Part shown: in pieces, positions 34,385 to 44,500 of the stretch
Position numbering within the stretch: position 1 is the first letter of the stretch
Layout of the letters: each line of letters opens with the position of its first letter
Assembly (NCBI RefSeq): GCF_037893015.1
Contig: NC_133666.1
Location: 464,742,867 to 464,806,866, forward strand
Direction: 5' to 3'
DNA length: 64,000 nt
From: Macrotis lagotis
Lineage: Eukaryota > Chordata > Mammalia > Peramelemorphia > Peramelidae
Program-made: the position numbers and the translations under genes
The notes under the pieces: generated by a model
What the model saw: only the letters and a program-made list of their open reading frames with translations
Database searches by the model: none
What the model was told of the DNA's origin: nothing

Positions 34385-34526
34385 TGGGGTGGCTAGGTGG
34401 TGCAGTGGATAAAGCACCGGCCCTGGAGTCAGGAGTACCTGAGTTCAAATCCGGCCTCAGTTACTTAATAATTACCTAGCTATGTGGCCTTGGGCAAGCC
34501 ACTTAACCCCATTTGCCTTGCAAAAA
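34385..34526 (+). mobile_element. SINE with a 14-bp target duplication
   Basis: Close to the apparent consensus: GGGGTGGCTAGGTGGTGCAG, GGTT-free head, CCTCAGTTACTTAATAATTA, CCCATTTGCCTTGCAAAAAA. AAAATTCATTAAAT flanks it at 34371-34384 and 34527-34540. Probably one of the youngest insertions here. Confidence 0.95.
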
Positions 34527-35571
34527 AAAATTCATTAAATCTAGGAGTATTTTTAGGGGTGAATTAATTAAATGTTTAGTATTCTGCAAATGATGTAATA
34601 AATATCCAAATGACCCTTGGCAGAAAAAAAGATACCCCCCCCAATTGACAGTTTACTTTGAGAGAGGTGGTAGGATGGGACAGTGTTAGAACGCTAATGG
34701 TGCAATTGTATCAAGCAACCTTAGAGAAGAGGAAAAGAGGTAAGAGCCTGCAAGTATTATAGACAGGATAATCTTCCCTGGTTAAATCCTCTTGAATGTC
34801 TTCCTCCCATAAGAGAGAAGAAGCAGTAGACAAGAAAAAACAGAGAGGCAGGACCCTAATAGTAGAATGTGGATTCCAAGAGAGATATAGCACCACTGTC
34901 ATAAAATTATAGCCAGTAGCCTCATTTCTCAGGAAGCAGTCAAAAAAGTGACAAAAAGTCAAGTAAAGGGATGGGGTGGCAATGAGATCAGAGAGAAGCA
35001 GTATGGTACCTCAAAGTGCAGATTGGGAAGAACCAGGATGGGGGCTGGGCAGAAAAGTTACCTTTTTTAGCACCTCTAATCTTATGTTTTGAGGAAAAGA
35101 TCTATTCTGATAACTGTCCTGATAATGAGGTGTGGTATGGCAGTGATTTGTACCAACCCAATACTGATGAAACCACTCCTATATCAAATGAATCAGACAT
35201 TTAATGACCAGAATTTCTAAGACTAGACATTGTGTGAAGCAAATCTCCCTTGTGGGAATGGACAAGAATAATACCATTTATTTTGCCTGAGGTTAATAGT
35301 CACTGTTTGCTTTCACAACCCTCAAAAATTTGGCCGGCTCCACTATAGGGGTGTCCAAAAGCTTTGCAGGATAAAGTGTTTCCTGGTAAAGCATGTCTGT
35401 CACTCAGAAACAAAAGAACAAATTGCATTAATCATTATAATTAATGACAATAATGATCCTTTTTCTCATCTGTAAAGGGAAGGGTTAGACTATATGATTC
35501 TCTGCCGTTCCAGATCTGAGATCCTATGCCATAGTCATTGCATTCTATATGATAAACAATTGGTTTAAACC

Positions 35572-35589
35572 AACGCTAGATGGCACTAT
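35572..35589 (+). promoter_or_regulatory. CTCF-like motif
   Basis: AACGCTAGATGGCACTAT resembles the CTCF core (C-T-A-G-A/G-T/G-G-G-C-A/G-C). It lies in non-repeat DNA on the plus strand. Motif resemblance only. Confidence 0.35.
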
Positions 35590-36497
35590 TGAACTGTTTG
35601 ACAGAGGGAAAACCCACATCAGACTAATATTTCATTTCAGCAGTTTAAATTAAGGAAAATTCTTGTTTGAAGTTAATATAGCAAGTATCACGTAATTTGT
35701 CATCAGTTAAATCTTCAGTTAAGTAATTTTTTTCTATAAAATAATTCCTTACTATGAATGGCTGGAAGGGTGACTTGATTCAAATCATATTTGTGGTGCT
35801 CACTACTTGTATATTAGACAAGTCACTTAAAGTTCATGGGTCTCAGTATCTTCATCTGTAAAAAGAAGAGGGTGAATGAACTAGATGACCTTTTAAGGTT
35901 TTTTTTTCCAGCACAAGATTTAAGAATTTGTTTGAAATGTTCCTCTTTTACATTTTATGAAATGGCATTTTATAAAAGATTTTTTTTGCATTAATTTTTA
36001 AAAATTTATATATTTTTACCATTTTAAGGAAGACAGAAAAACAACTCAGGGCAAAATAATCTTATAAAGTCCTGGCACAAAAATCAAATTGTTATTTCAA
36101 GTTAAAAGTTTGGTCATCTTTTGCTTTTTTATAATTAGAATAAATATACTAATAGCTGACAGTAAGCACACTTTAAGCAAGTGTTGACTTTGAAAGGTAT
36201 TTCCCAGGAGTATGTAATTTTTAAAGGAAATCAGAGATTTTTCAGCAATAGCTGAATTGTATGGTTAAAAAATATACATCATTTTATCTCCCAGAGTTGT
36301 TTTTTTAATGAGCATTAGACTGTGGAATCATCATTCCTTTGCTTTTAAGCTGATCCCTCTGAAGGGTGTGCAACACTTCTATTAAATGCTATCATGACAT
36401 AAAAGGCATGAGAATGATTTATGATTTTTTTTATTTCTTTGAATCATAGCCCTCAACAAAATCTTACAGAAAAATCACCATGCTACTCAGAACATTG

Positions 36498-36514
36498 ACA
36501 CTAGGTGGCGCAAG
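36498..36514 (+). promoter_or_regulatory. CTCF-like motif
   Basis: ACACTAGGTGGCGCAAG is a close match to the CTCF core CCACTAGGTGGCGC and keeps its CpG. It has the same orientation as the motif at 35572. Motif resemblance only; binding is not shown. Confidence 0.45.
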
Positions 36515-36917
36515 ACTTGAGCATTAACTTCTGAATGCTCAACAAATGTTGGAACTCAAAACTGCAAACACCTACAAAGGCTACACTTTATTTATCAGTC
36601 ACAGAGCTGAAATTCCATTTCCCCTAAATCCACATATTTGTCAACATTTGGCAAAACTGGATCCTAGTCCTTTCAGGTCAACAGCAAGAAAGACAAAAAT
36701 GAATCTTGCATCAAGTAAATTACAGTTGGTTTGAGTCCTGATCTCCAGATTCTCACAAAAAAGCAGTTCTGGGTAGATGAAAAATGGCCACTCCATTGCT
36801 GAAGGGTTATTTGCTTATGTCGTTGACTCCCTGATGTGCCAGAAGATATGATGTAAAATATGAATTTGCTATCTAAAGATAGAGGTGAACTTAGGTGAAA
36901 GAATTTTCTTGGTTACT

Positions 36918-36938
36918 GCAGGGTCAGTTCTTTCTCTT

Positions 36939-36978
<40 letters not shown>

Positions 36979-37105
36979 ACACAGACACACATACACACAC
37001 ACACACACACACACATAAACAAATACATCCACAGACACGCACATCCATCTCTAGAGATGGTATAAAGAAGTTTGATATATTAACATTAATACCTCCAGTT
37101 CTTTA

Positions 37106-37163
<58 letters not shown>

Positions 37164-37225
37164 ACAGACACACACACAGACACACAAACAACCCCCCCTC
37201 CCAAGCTGGTATATAGGAGTGCATA
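36918..37225 (+). repeat. Duplicated (CA)n block
   Basis: Two copies of a roughly 170-bp unit lie in tandem. Each opens with CAGTTCTTT(C/A)TCTTACA (about 36923 and 37095), then (CA)n interrupted by CAGA, then a segment like 'tggtataaagaagtttgata' / 'tggtatataggagtgcataa'. The 113-codon frame at 36885-37226 is repeat-derived, not a gene. Confidence 0.88.
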
Positions 37226-37613
37226 ATTCTAACAAATTCATAGATATGGAAAAAGGACACAATTCTAATGCTAATTCACTAATGACCAGATCACAATAAC
37301 AATGGTCTGAAACAGTGAGGCTGAGTTTGATTCAAAAATATGAATGGTTCAAAAGGTTTCAGAAATCCATTTGGACTGGAAGCTAGTTACTGTAGGCTAT
37401 CTTCCAGTAAGTACAACTGAACAAATGTGTTTGCTCATAGAAAAAACAATTAGTTATTATAAATTTAGAAAGTGGATCTGTGATCTGGTGATGCATCACA
37501 GATGTTTAATACTAAAGGATAACTATGCTCAAGGGTGATATGATCCAAGCTGACAAGAGAGGTTTAGCTCTTTGTGATTAGATCACCAAATGCTAACAGA
37601 GAGGGTGACTTTT

Positions 37614-37615
<2 letters not shown>

Positions 37616-37662
<47 letters not shown>
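37616..37662 (+). repeat. (GT)n microsatellite
   Basis: About 23 uninterrupted GT units. Confidence 0.97.
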
Positions 37663-37665
<3 letters not shown>

Positions 37666-37961
37666 TTTTGCCAGCATTAATTAGAAGGAAATTCCCTATA
37701 CCTTCAGTTCAAGTCTCACTGAAGAATCAGATAGCCTAACACAAATAGTCAGGCTGATTATATCTTCAGTCCTTTGGTACATAGCAGTACACATACCCAC
37801 ATTTCTGCATGACTACCAAGTCAACTCCATCTAGGATCCCAACATAGAGTATAAGGCAGAACCAGGGAGGCATGAGACAAACAGGCAGGGTTGCTAAAAA
37901 TGAACACTAGAGTCAGTTTTTGGAATGGAATAATCCCTATAAATCCCAGTGATTTTTCCTT

Positions 37962-38560
37962 TTAGGTATCATGAATACTTTTTTCATTCAAAAGGATTTT
38001 CTCCCCAGGTAAAGGCTGGCATCCCAAGGTAGCAGCTGACACAGTGAAAGGCATCACCCAAATAATTTCCACAAGTTGACTTGGGTTGTGATCTCTTCTG
38101 CTCCTTCAGTTTCTCTTGCTCCAATTCTGCTAGGCCACATGTGCAATTTTTACAGGCCCTCCTTTTTGCTCCTTCTCTAAATGAAGCCCATAGAGAAGAT
38201 GGATCTGATTTCTTCAAATCTTCTGGATCCAAGAGTTCATCAGAATCAATGAGATCCATGCTATCATCAGCCATGTCATTGGCTGAAAGTGTCCATAACT
38301 TGGCAGCATGAGGGTCCACAGTAGGTTTCTCTGATATGGAAGACTTTTTGGGAAAGGAAAGTTTAAGTTGCACAGAAGAACCTACTTAAAAGTTTGGGAT
38401 TTTGCCTGTGACTTGAACAGAGACCAAGCTGTCACTCTGGTAACCCAGGAGCTCCTGCACTGACTGTGCCTCCTCTGGGGTTAAGGATTTCTTCTGCAAC
38501 TCCTTCATTTCCACAAGCCCAGAAAGTGTCAGGGCTGAAGGCTGGGTGACTTTCAAATTT
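37962..38560 (-). pseudogene. CIAPIN1: CIAPIN1 (anamorsin) processed pseudogene, 3' half
   Basis: Anamorsin is a cytosolic Fe-S protein that works with NDOR1 in early cytosolic Fe-S assembly. The minus strand carries its C-terminal half without introns: [15 protein letters not shown] near 38535, the acidic linker [20 protein letters not shown], motif [10 protein letters not shown], then a second cysteine motif. Defects are a TAA stop at 38386-38388 (where the family has Glu), loss of one Cys codon in the second motif (CGNYLGDAF instead of CGNCYLGDAF), loss of a nearby Pro codon, and a small deletion before the end so that the native tail (ending -HDT-stop at 37962) is out of frame. The N-terminal methyltransferase-like domain is absent. 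It is a 5'-truncated retrocopy. Confidence 0.92.
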
Positions 38561-38867
38561 TTTTCTTACTTTTCTTTTCTAGTTTCTGATCTGGGCAAAA
38601 TTCTGATGACATTAAAATATGATGTGTACTAAAGGTACATTTTCATTTTAGTCCCCTTCCATTTGGGGTAATTCACTCTCTAGAGGTCATCTTATTTCTC
38701 TACATATAATGATTCAAACACATATTTTGTGATCATGGTAGTTTATTATGCATAGAATAAAATAAAAAGGAAAATAGGCAAAGAACTCCTACAGCTGAGC
38801 CCAGATAGTCATGAGTAAATCTCTACTCAATATGCCTTCTGAATCTTTGGTATAGATGGAAAATATG

Positions 38868-38902
<35 letters not shown>
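38868..38902. repeat. (TA)n microsatellite
   Basis: About 15 TA units preceded by GTATGTATA. Confidence 0.93.
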
Positions 38903-38903
<1 letters not shown>

Positions 38904-40640
38904 TTTCCTCAAATTTATGTTCTTGAAGATTCCAAGGAGAATAATTGTAAATCAAAATCCCATTTACCATTAATTTCAGTGGGAATAATTGGACACATTC
39001 CTGAGACCCCAAATTAATATCTATTAATATTCAAGCAACATTCAATCTCACTAAAATGAATAAAAACTACTTTAACATAATGAGGGAAGGGTAACTACAG
39101 ATCACTGAACTCACAAACACTATTAATCCAGGATTAGTTGTTTTTGCCTCTATCTATCCATGCCTTTTTTCCCTTTCTTTGAATTTTTCTTGGTTCAACT
39201 GCATTCACCTATTGACAGTCTGGGTCTTGAAGTAGGCCATGAAAAGTCAAGGAATCTCAAATAATTTTTACCACTAGATCACAAGGTGACCCAGTGATTC
39301 CCAGTCCTAAAGCTGTAGCAATGGGGAAAGGTGGGGGGGGGGGAAGTGGGAACAATCCCAGGTTTCATTAATAGCTCAAACAATGTCAGTGCCTTTTTGT
39401 TAGGAAGAGAAAACTAAAATTCATTCAGTCAATATGATGATCAAAGATATAATGTCTCTGAGCTTACCATGGTTACAAAAATCAAAGAAATGCCTCATAA
39501 CATGAAATAAAGGATAATAAATGAAAATCCTCCCAAATGGTCATATCTTCCACCAGGACTGTAGAATGATGGACAAGGTCTCTAAGTTGTCTTTCCAACA
39601 GTAAACTTCTCTGGAGACAATAGGTATATTGTTCATGATAGATAGATAATGGGCTAGGACCAGAAATGAATAGACAAATAAGAGGATTGAATTGTCTTTG
39701 GGATATTATGCAGTATTTTTAATGATCCCAAAGCATCACCTTGAAATAATGTCTCATATTTTCAACATTAATATGCTATGAATCATGGTATCCAATAGAA
39801 AGTTTTAGGTCAATCAGTAAGACAATAGAGAAACTCATTAGATGTAAAAATGAGTAGGGTATTTCACCAACAAAGATGAAGAAAAAGATATCATCAAGAA
39901 GATGTGTGATTACAAAAAAAATAAACTGAACTTTTAGTGTTCCTATAATATCAAGAAATCTAAAGAAAAATGTTCAATAAAATATAGATACCCTCTGCAG
40001 AGAATTTAGGCAAGTATATAGACAAAGGCTTTGCAGGACAAGAAGGCATGGTTGGACCATGAGTGGAGGTAGCATCCATGTTGATGAGAGAACAGGTCTC
40101 TTATTACTGCTAAAATACCAGTTCTGATGAAGGTGAAGGATTACCCTTTTTTTAGGTCTCAAGTTTGCCTGCTCCTTGCATACATCATTAGTGGGGTGGA
40201 GAAGGGGAATGAAGAAAATTGGCATTCATTAAACTCCAATGCCAAGAACTATGTGAAGGACCTTAGATATAGGTGCCACAGACTCTCCACCTTGATTGCA
40301 CTCCACAGGGTCCCTGAGGATCAAGAAAATTTGCAGGGGCTTGTACAGATCTTTAAAAGAGCTGGCTAATTCATGTCTTTTCTCCCAGATGTCATTTTTC
40401 TTCTTCCTTCTAAACTGTGTCCTAGAATGTTCACTAAACTACTGTTCTTTGCACATATAATAGGGAGAGCCTTAGGAGTCTAATTTTTCATGGTCATACC
40501 ACCAGAGTTAGAAGTATGTAAACCCAAAAGGTTAAACATTTTTGCCCTGTTCCTGTTTTTTTTATTTTATAACAGTATCTACATATCATCTTTCTTTGCA
40601 TTTTTCATCTAAGCTACTTATACTTTGCTACTTTCCCTTT
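38903..40640. other. Unique sequence
   Basis: No recognised gene or repeat over about 1.7 kb. It holds a G-run near 39331-39341. The overlapping frames at 39974-40225 (minus) and 40127-40369 (plus) lack family motifs. Confidence 0.5.
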
Positions 40641-40995
40641 TTACTTATATATTTCTAATAAATGTACTTTTGTACTTATAAATATGACATTTGAATGTTT
40701 GATCTTGGACTTTGAGGGGACCATGCCTCAGTTACCTCTTGATTATATTCCTGTGTCTCCTTTTCCTATTGGTGAATTCTTTCACGGACCCCTTTTCTCC
40801 AGACTTAGGTATTATACCCCTTCTTGTATAATATACATTTCTTTTCTGTCCAGCACTTTTCCAATTTTTCTTTTTTGTCCTGTTTTCCCCAATAGAATGT
40901 AAGTTAACTGAAGAAAGGAACTACCTTTCTTTTTGTTCATATTTTATTTCCAGTGTTATGCAAGTAAATGCTTATTCATTGATTGACTGACTCTA
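40641..40995 (+). mobile_element. L2-type LINE 3' terminus
   Basis: The end matches the L2-type terminus: 'agaatgtaagttaactgaag', then 'aaatgcttattcattgattg'. The upstream part is decayed. Confidence 0.55.
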
Positions 40996-41024
40996 CATTT
41001 TAATACTTTTTCATCTCAAATGGC

Positions 41025-41260
41025 AGAGCCAGAATTTAAATCAAGACTTTCTGATGCCAAATTCAGCAGGCAGTATAATTTTTTAAAATTTATTTTATTT
41101 TCCATTCATGAATTAAAGCAAATGTTTCCATAACACAATATGATATAAAGATGATTTTACATAAAACTACAAAACAACCATGTACAATTTTCTATCTCCT
41201 CCAAATATGCAACATTATCATGTAAATTTATTTTTCCCTTTTCCCTCATATTGGTTATCT
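41025..41260 (-). mobile_element. L1 3' end in left arm of an inverted duplication
   Basis: Holds a MIR-like flank (about 41025-41080) and the 3' end of an L1 on the minus strand ('attttattttccattcatga', 'ccataacacaatatgatata', 'acaaccatgtacaatttt'). The same flank and L1 end recur in reverse orientation at 42205-42440. Confidence 0.8.
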
Positions 41261-41276
41261 AGGTAGTTATCTGTCT

Positions 41277-41340
41277 TACCAATCAACCAGTTCTGAAGAA
41301 CACAAGAAAGTGGAACCAAGAGAAGTGTATAAAAATACAT
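41277..41340 (+). repeat. 64-bp perfect inverted repeat, left copy
   Basis: From TACCAATCAACCAGTTCTGA to GTGTATAAAAATACAT. It is the exact reverse complement of 43660-43723, with no similarity beyond either end. It resembles an L1 ORF2/3' UTR junction block (CAAGAAAGTGGAACCAAGAG). Confidence 0.93.
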
Positions 41341-41823
41341 CATACATGACACATTTGATGTCATGTCATCTATGACTAGAGAAAACCACTTCCCTGGTTT
41401 CTAGATGTCCTAGATTTTTTTATACTAGTTAGGAACTCCAAGTGGTTCCCACTCTTGTTGTACAAATTCTGAGGAAAATTTACATAGCAAATTCAGTTCT
41501 CAATTACAATCTGCACAGGAGAATTAGAATGTGATAATATTCATTCTTTTACTAATTTATTGTTAGTTCCATTGAAGAAAATTTTTTAAAAATCCAATAC
41601 TATAGTTCCACTGGTAGTCCCTTCTAGCCTCCTCCCCCCGCCAATAAAAAGTTTTCCACTCTGTTCAGGTAAATATTTATCCTGTCTCTTGCACAGATCA
41701 TACTTATTCTCTCCTTCTTGAATTTTCTCTGAAGCCCCAATATGTAATGCCTTCTCCTTTCCTGTGTTCTGCATTTATCCAAAACGTGGCTAGGTTTCAA
41801 GTTCTAGCTGATGTTCTATCTAC

Positions 41824-41853
41824 CACACACACACACACACACACAAACACACA
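41824..41853 (+). repeat. (CA)n microsatellite
   Basis: About 14 CA units with one AAAC interruption. Confidence 0.92.
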
Positions 41854-42119
41854 AGTTTTATCCAGGTAATTCAGACTATATCCACGTCTCTGTTCTTTGA
41901 TTTCCTAAAATATTTATGGTCTTATATGACAGACTTTGACTTTAATTTTACTGCTAAAAGTATACAAAATAATGAAGAACAAAGTGAGTAGATACAAAAG
42001 AACATTGTATATAGAAATAGTAATTTTTTAAGAACAACTTGGAATGAATAAGTCTTTTTTACTATTATAAAAACACAAAATAAAAATAATAGATGAAGAA
42101 AGACACTATCTGCATCCAA

Positions 42120-42440
42120 AGAAGGAACTGATAAATAGAAATAGTAGAATAATTTTATGTATATATGTATATGTGTGTATTTGAATCTAGTAATAGCCAT
42201 CTTTAGGGCAGGAAGAAAAAAAGGGAAAAAAAGAAATTTACATGATAACTGTTACATATTTGGAAGGGATAGCAAATTGTACATGGTTGTTTTATAGTTT
42301 CATGTACAATCATCTTTATATCATACTGTGTTATGGAAATGTTTTCTTTATTGCATGAATGGAAAATAAAATAAATTAAAAAAAATTATACTGCCTGCTG
42401 AATTTGGCATCAGAAAGTCTGGATTTAAATTCTGCCTCTG
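42120..42440 (+). mobile_element. L1 3' end in right arm of an inverted duplication
   Basis: L1 3' UTR ('gacactatctgcatccaaag', 'ggaagggatagcaaattgta') ending 'gaaaataaaataaattaaaa' at about 42383, followed by a MIR-like flank. From about 42205 to 42440 it is the reverse complement of 41025-41260, at roughly nine in ten matches by eye, including the non-L1 flank. A related L1 3' end is at 50580-50815. Confidence 0.82.
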
Positions 42441-43110
42441 CTATTTCACAGTTTGGGCAGGTAACTTAATCTCCTTGGATTTTGGATTACTTTTCTATAA
42501 CATGCTATAGTTGGACCAGATGACCTTTCAGTTACCCTCCAGTTCAAAATCTATGATCCTATTGTCTCTAAGTGTCTTGAAGGTATTAGCCATCTCTTTG
42601 TCTAGAGAGAACACATTTGTACAACGGTTCTCATACAGAACCAAGTAGATGCAGTGCTTGGCTCAAAAGAGGGGCTCGTAGACATCGGGGGTGCTGTGAG
42701 ACATGTTTTGTGTTCTTCCTCCTCTTGAGTTTCCATAGTTGTACGTTATAATAAGTTCTAGATTGGAATTAGCTTTTGCAATAAAAAACCATAATTTTAA
42801 AGCTCTCATCCCTTGCTTTATTTACTATTAACACCATACTTTGTCAAACTTATTTTCCAAGCAGTTAGCAAGGCAATTCAGGAGATAGAATACTGGACTT
42901 GGATCCTGTAAGATTTGAGGTCAAATCTGAATTCAAATACTATGTGACCTCAGTTATATCACTTTACCTCTGTTTGCCTCTGTTTACTCAAATGGGCATA
43001 CTAATAGCACTTATTTCTCAGAGTTGTTGTGAAGACTAAATGAAATAGCATTTGTAAAGTTCTTAATATAGTGCCTGGAATTTGGTAGGTGTTATATAAA
43101 TGAAAGTTAT
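42441..43110 (+). mobile_element. MIR-like relics
   Basis: Two plus-strand MIR-type blocks: about 42420-42565 ('gcaggtaacttaatctcctt', 'accagatgacctttcagtta') and about 42870-43110 ('ctctgtttactcaaatgggc', 'agagttgttgtgaagactaa', 'tggtaggtgttatataaatg'). Confidence 0.7.
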
Positions 43111-43429
43111 TATTTTCATTTTATTCTCAAATTTTTATTTTTTATTTTTCACTGAATGTATATTGCTCCAAGAAAAGCAGTATCGTATGATCAGTACAAT
43201 GAGAAAATATTATATAGGAATTAATGAATATTGTGTAAAGCTTTGATTTTTTAAAGTATATAATAAATTTGTTATGCTACCTTTAAAGTTACCCTGTTTG
43301 TTTGTATGTCCTTCTCTTCACTGAACTTTCATTTCCCTTCTGTGAGTTTTTTTTCAAATGTGTCAATGACCTTTTTCTTTTTGGACATATTATTGATAGT
43401 CTCACTCTTCTCCCAATTCCTCTTCCCAC

Positions 43430-43723
43430 TCACTTGAAAAAAAAAGAGAAATAAGACTTTTGTAAGAAATAGTTATAAACAATAATCACATATTGGTTAG
43501 GTCTGAAAATGTATGTCTTCTGCTTCTTGAATTCATCATCTCTTTGTTAGGATCTGGGTAACTTGCTTCATCAGCAATTCTTTGGAGTTAGGATCGGTCA
43601 TCTTCTTGATTCAGCTTCTTGTTTTTCAAAATTACTTTTCTTTAAAATATTTTGCTGTCATGTATTTTTATACACTTCTCTTGGTTCCACTTTCTTGTGT
43701 TCTTCAGAACTGGTTGATTGGTA
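43430..43723 (-). mobile_element. L1 3' fragment, minus strand
   Basis: Tentative. The minus strand reads AAGTGGAACCAAGAGAAGTG, then 'catgacagcaaaatatttta', consistent with the L1 ORF2 end and 3' UTR. Its left boundary is unclear. Positions 43660-43723 are the right copy of the perfect 64-bp inverted pair. Confidence 0.45.
43660..43723 (-). repeat. 64-bp perfect inverted repeat, right copy
   Basis: Exact reverse complement of 41277-41340 over all 64 positions. Confidence 0.93.
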
Positions 43724-44365
43724 AGTGATGTATTAAAGAAGGGCACATTTGTGGTCAGACCTGACTGTGCTAGGTTTTCCAGCTGCTGCCATTAGTGGAT
43801 CAACTTTTCTGACCACAAGTCACATGATGGGGAAGCTGGGTGGTGAAATGTTGGTTAGAGGACGCAGGATGAATTATTGTGTGGTTAACATTCAGATGCA
43901 CTTTAAACCTCCTACTTTGTGGGAGTGATAGTGGTTGAAGGACCTAAAGAAGACTTGTCTGTTCAGTGATGAGACATCATTGAACAAACATAAGAAAGCA
44001 ATATCTTTTAGGTTTTTTACAAAGATAAATCTATGACTAGAGAAAAAGATAAGTTATTCCAGGGACACTTGAGCACCTGAGGTGCTTCAGGATGTTGATA
44101 ATATATGTTGTGTTTTCTTCTACTCTTCGCTTGATTTTTTTTTAATTAATGGTGTTTTTCATTTTATGTAAACTGGTTTTGTTTTCAATACAGTATGATG
44201 TTATGTGATAAATCCTATTGGATTTAAAAAAAAAGAAACAGATTCAGGTTGTAGAAGTTAGGATCATTATAGTGTGGTAATATTCCAATTTAAGAATCAG
44301 ATTCTTAAGTTAGCAATTTGTGTTATCTAATTATTCAACATGAATTTATTAGATAAATAGATAGA
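43724..44365. other. Unique sequence
   Basis: No recognised gene or repeat. Confidence 0.45.
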
Positions 44366-44500
44366 TGGTAGACAAATAATTTCTTAAACTTATTATGTGC
44401 CAGAAATTTGAATGAATCTTACCCTCAAGGAACTTCTCTATCCACTGTGCCACCTAGCTGCCCCAAGGAACTTATATTCTAATGGGGAAAAGTAACATAC
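44366..44500 (+). repeat. CORE-SINE-type relic interrupted by a 28-bp SINE head
   Basis: An old repeat ('cttattatgtgccagaaatt', 'taccctcaaggaactt', 'atattctaatgggg') split at 44436-44463 by the first 28 bases of the common SINE in reverse orientation. CAAGGAACTT is duplicated at 44426-44435 and 44464-44473. Confidence 0.85.

Larger units (their letters stand above)
34541..36917. other. Repeat-poor unique stretch with two CTCF-like motifs
   Basis: About 2.4 kb with almost no transposon sequence apart from a MIR-like relic at about 35800-35915 ('agtatcttcatctgtaaaaa'). I recognise no exon. Frames at 34711-34962, 35016-35204 and 36546-36734 lack family motifs. Conservation with other marsupials would be the test for regulatory content. 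Confidence 0.5.

Noticed and set aside
36885..37226. 113-codon frame rich in His and Thr
   Set aside because: Generated by the CA repeats.
36923..37662. CRISPR-like regular spacing of CA and GT tracts
   Set aside because: The repeats are simple-sequence, spacing is irregular and the genome is clearly mammalian.
40127..40369. 80-codon plus-strand frame that looked gene-like in composition
   Set aside because: No domain or family is recognisable, it overlaps an equally plausible minus-strand frame, and there are no splice or promoter cues.
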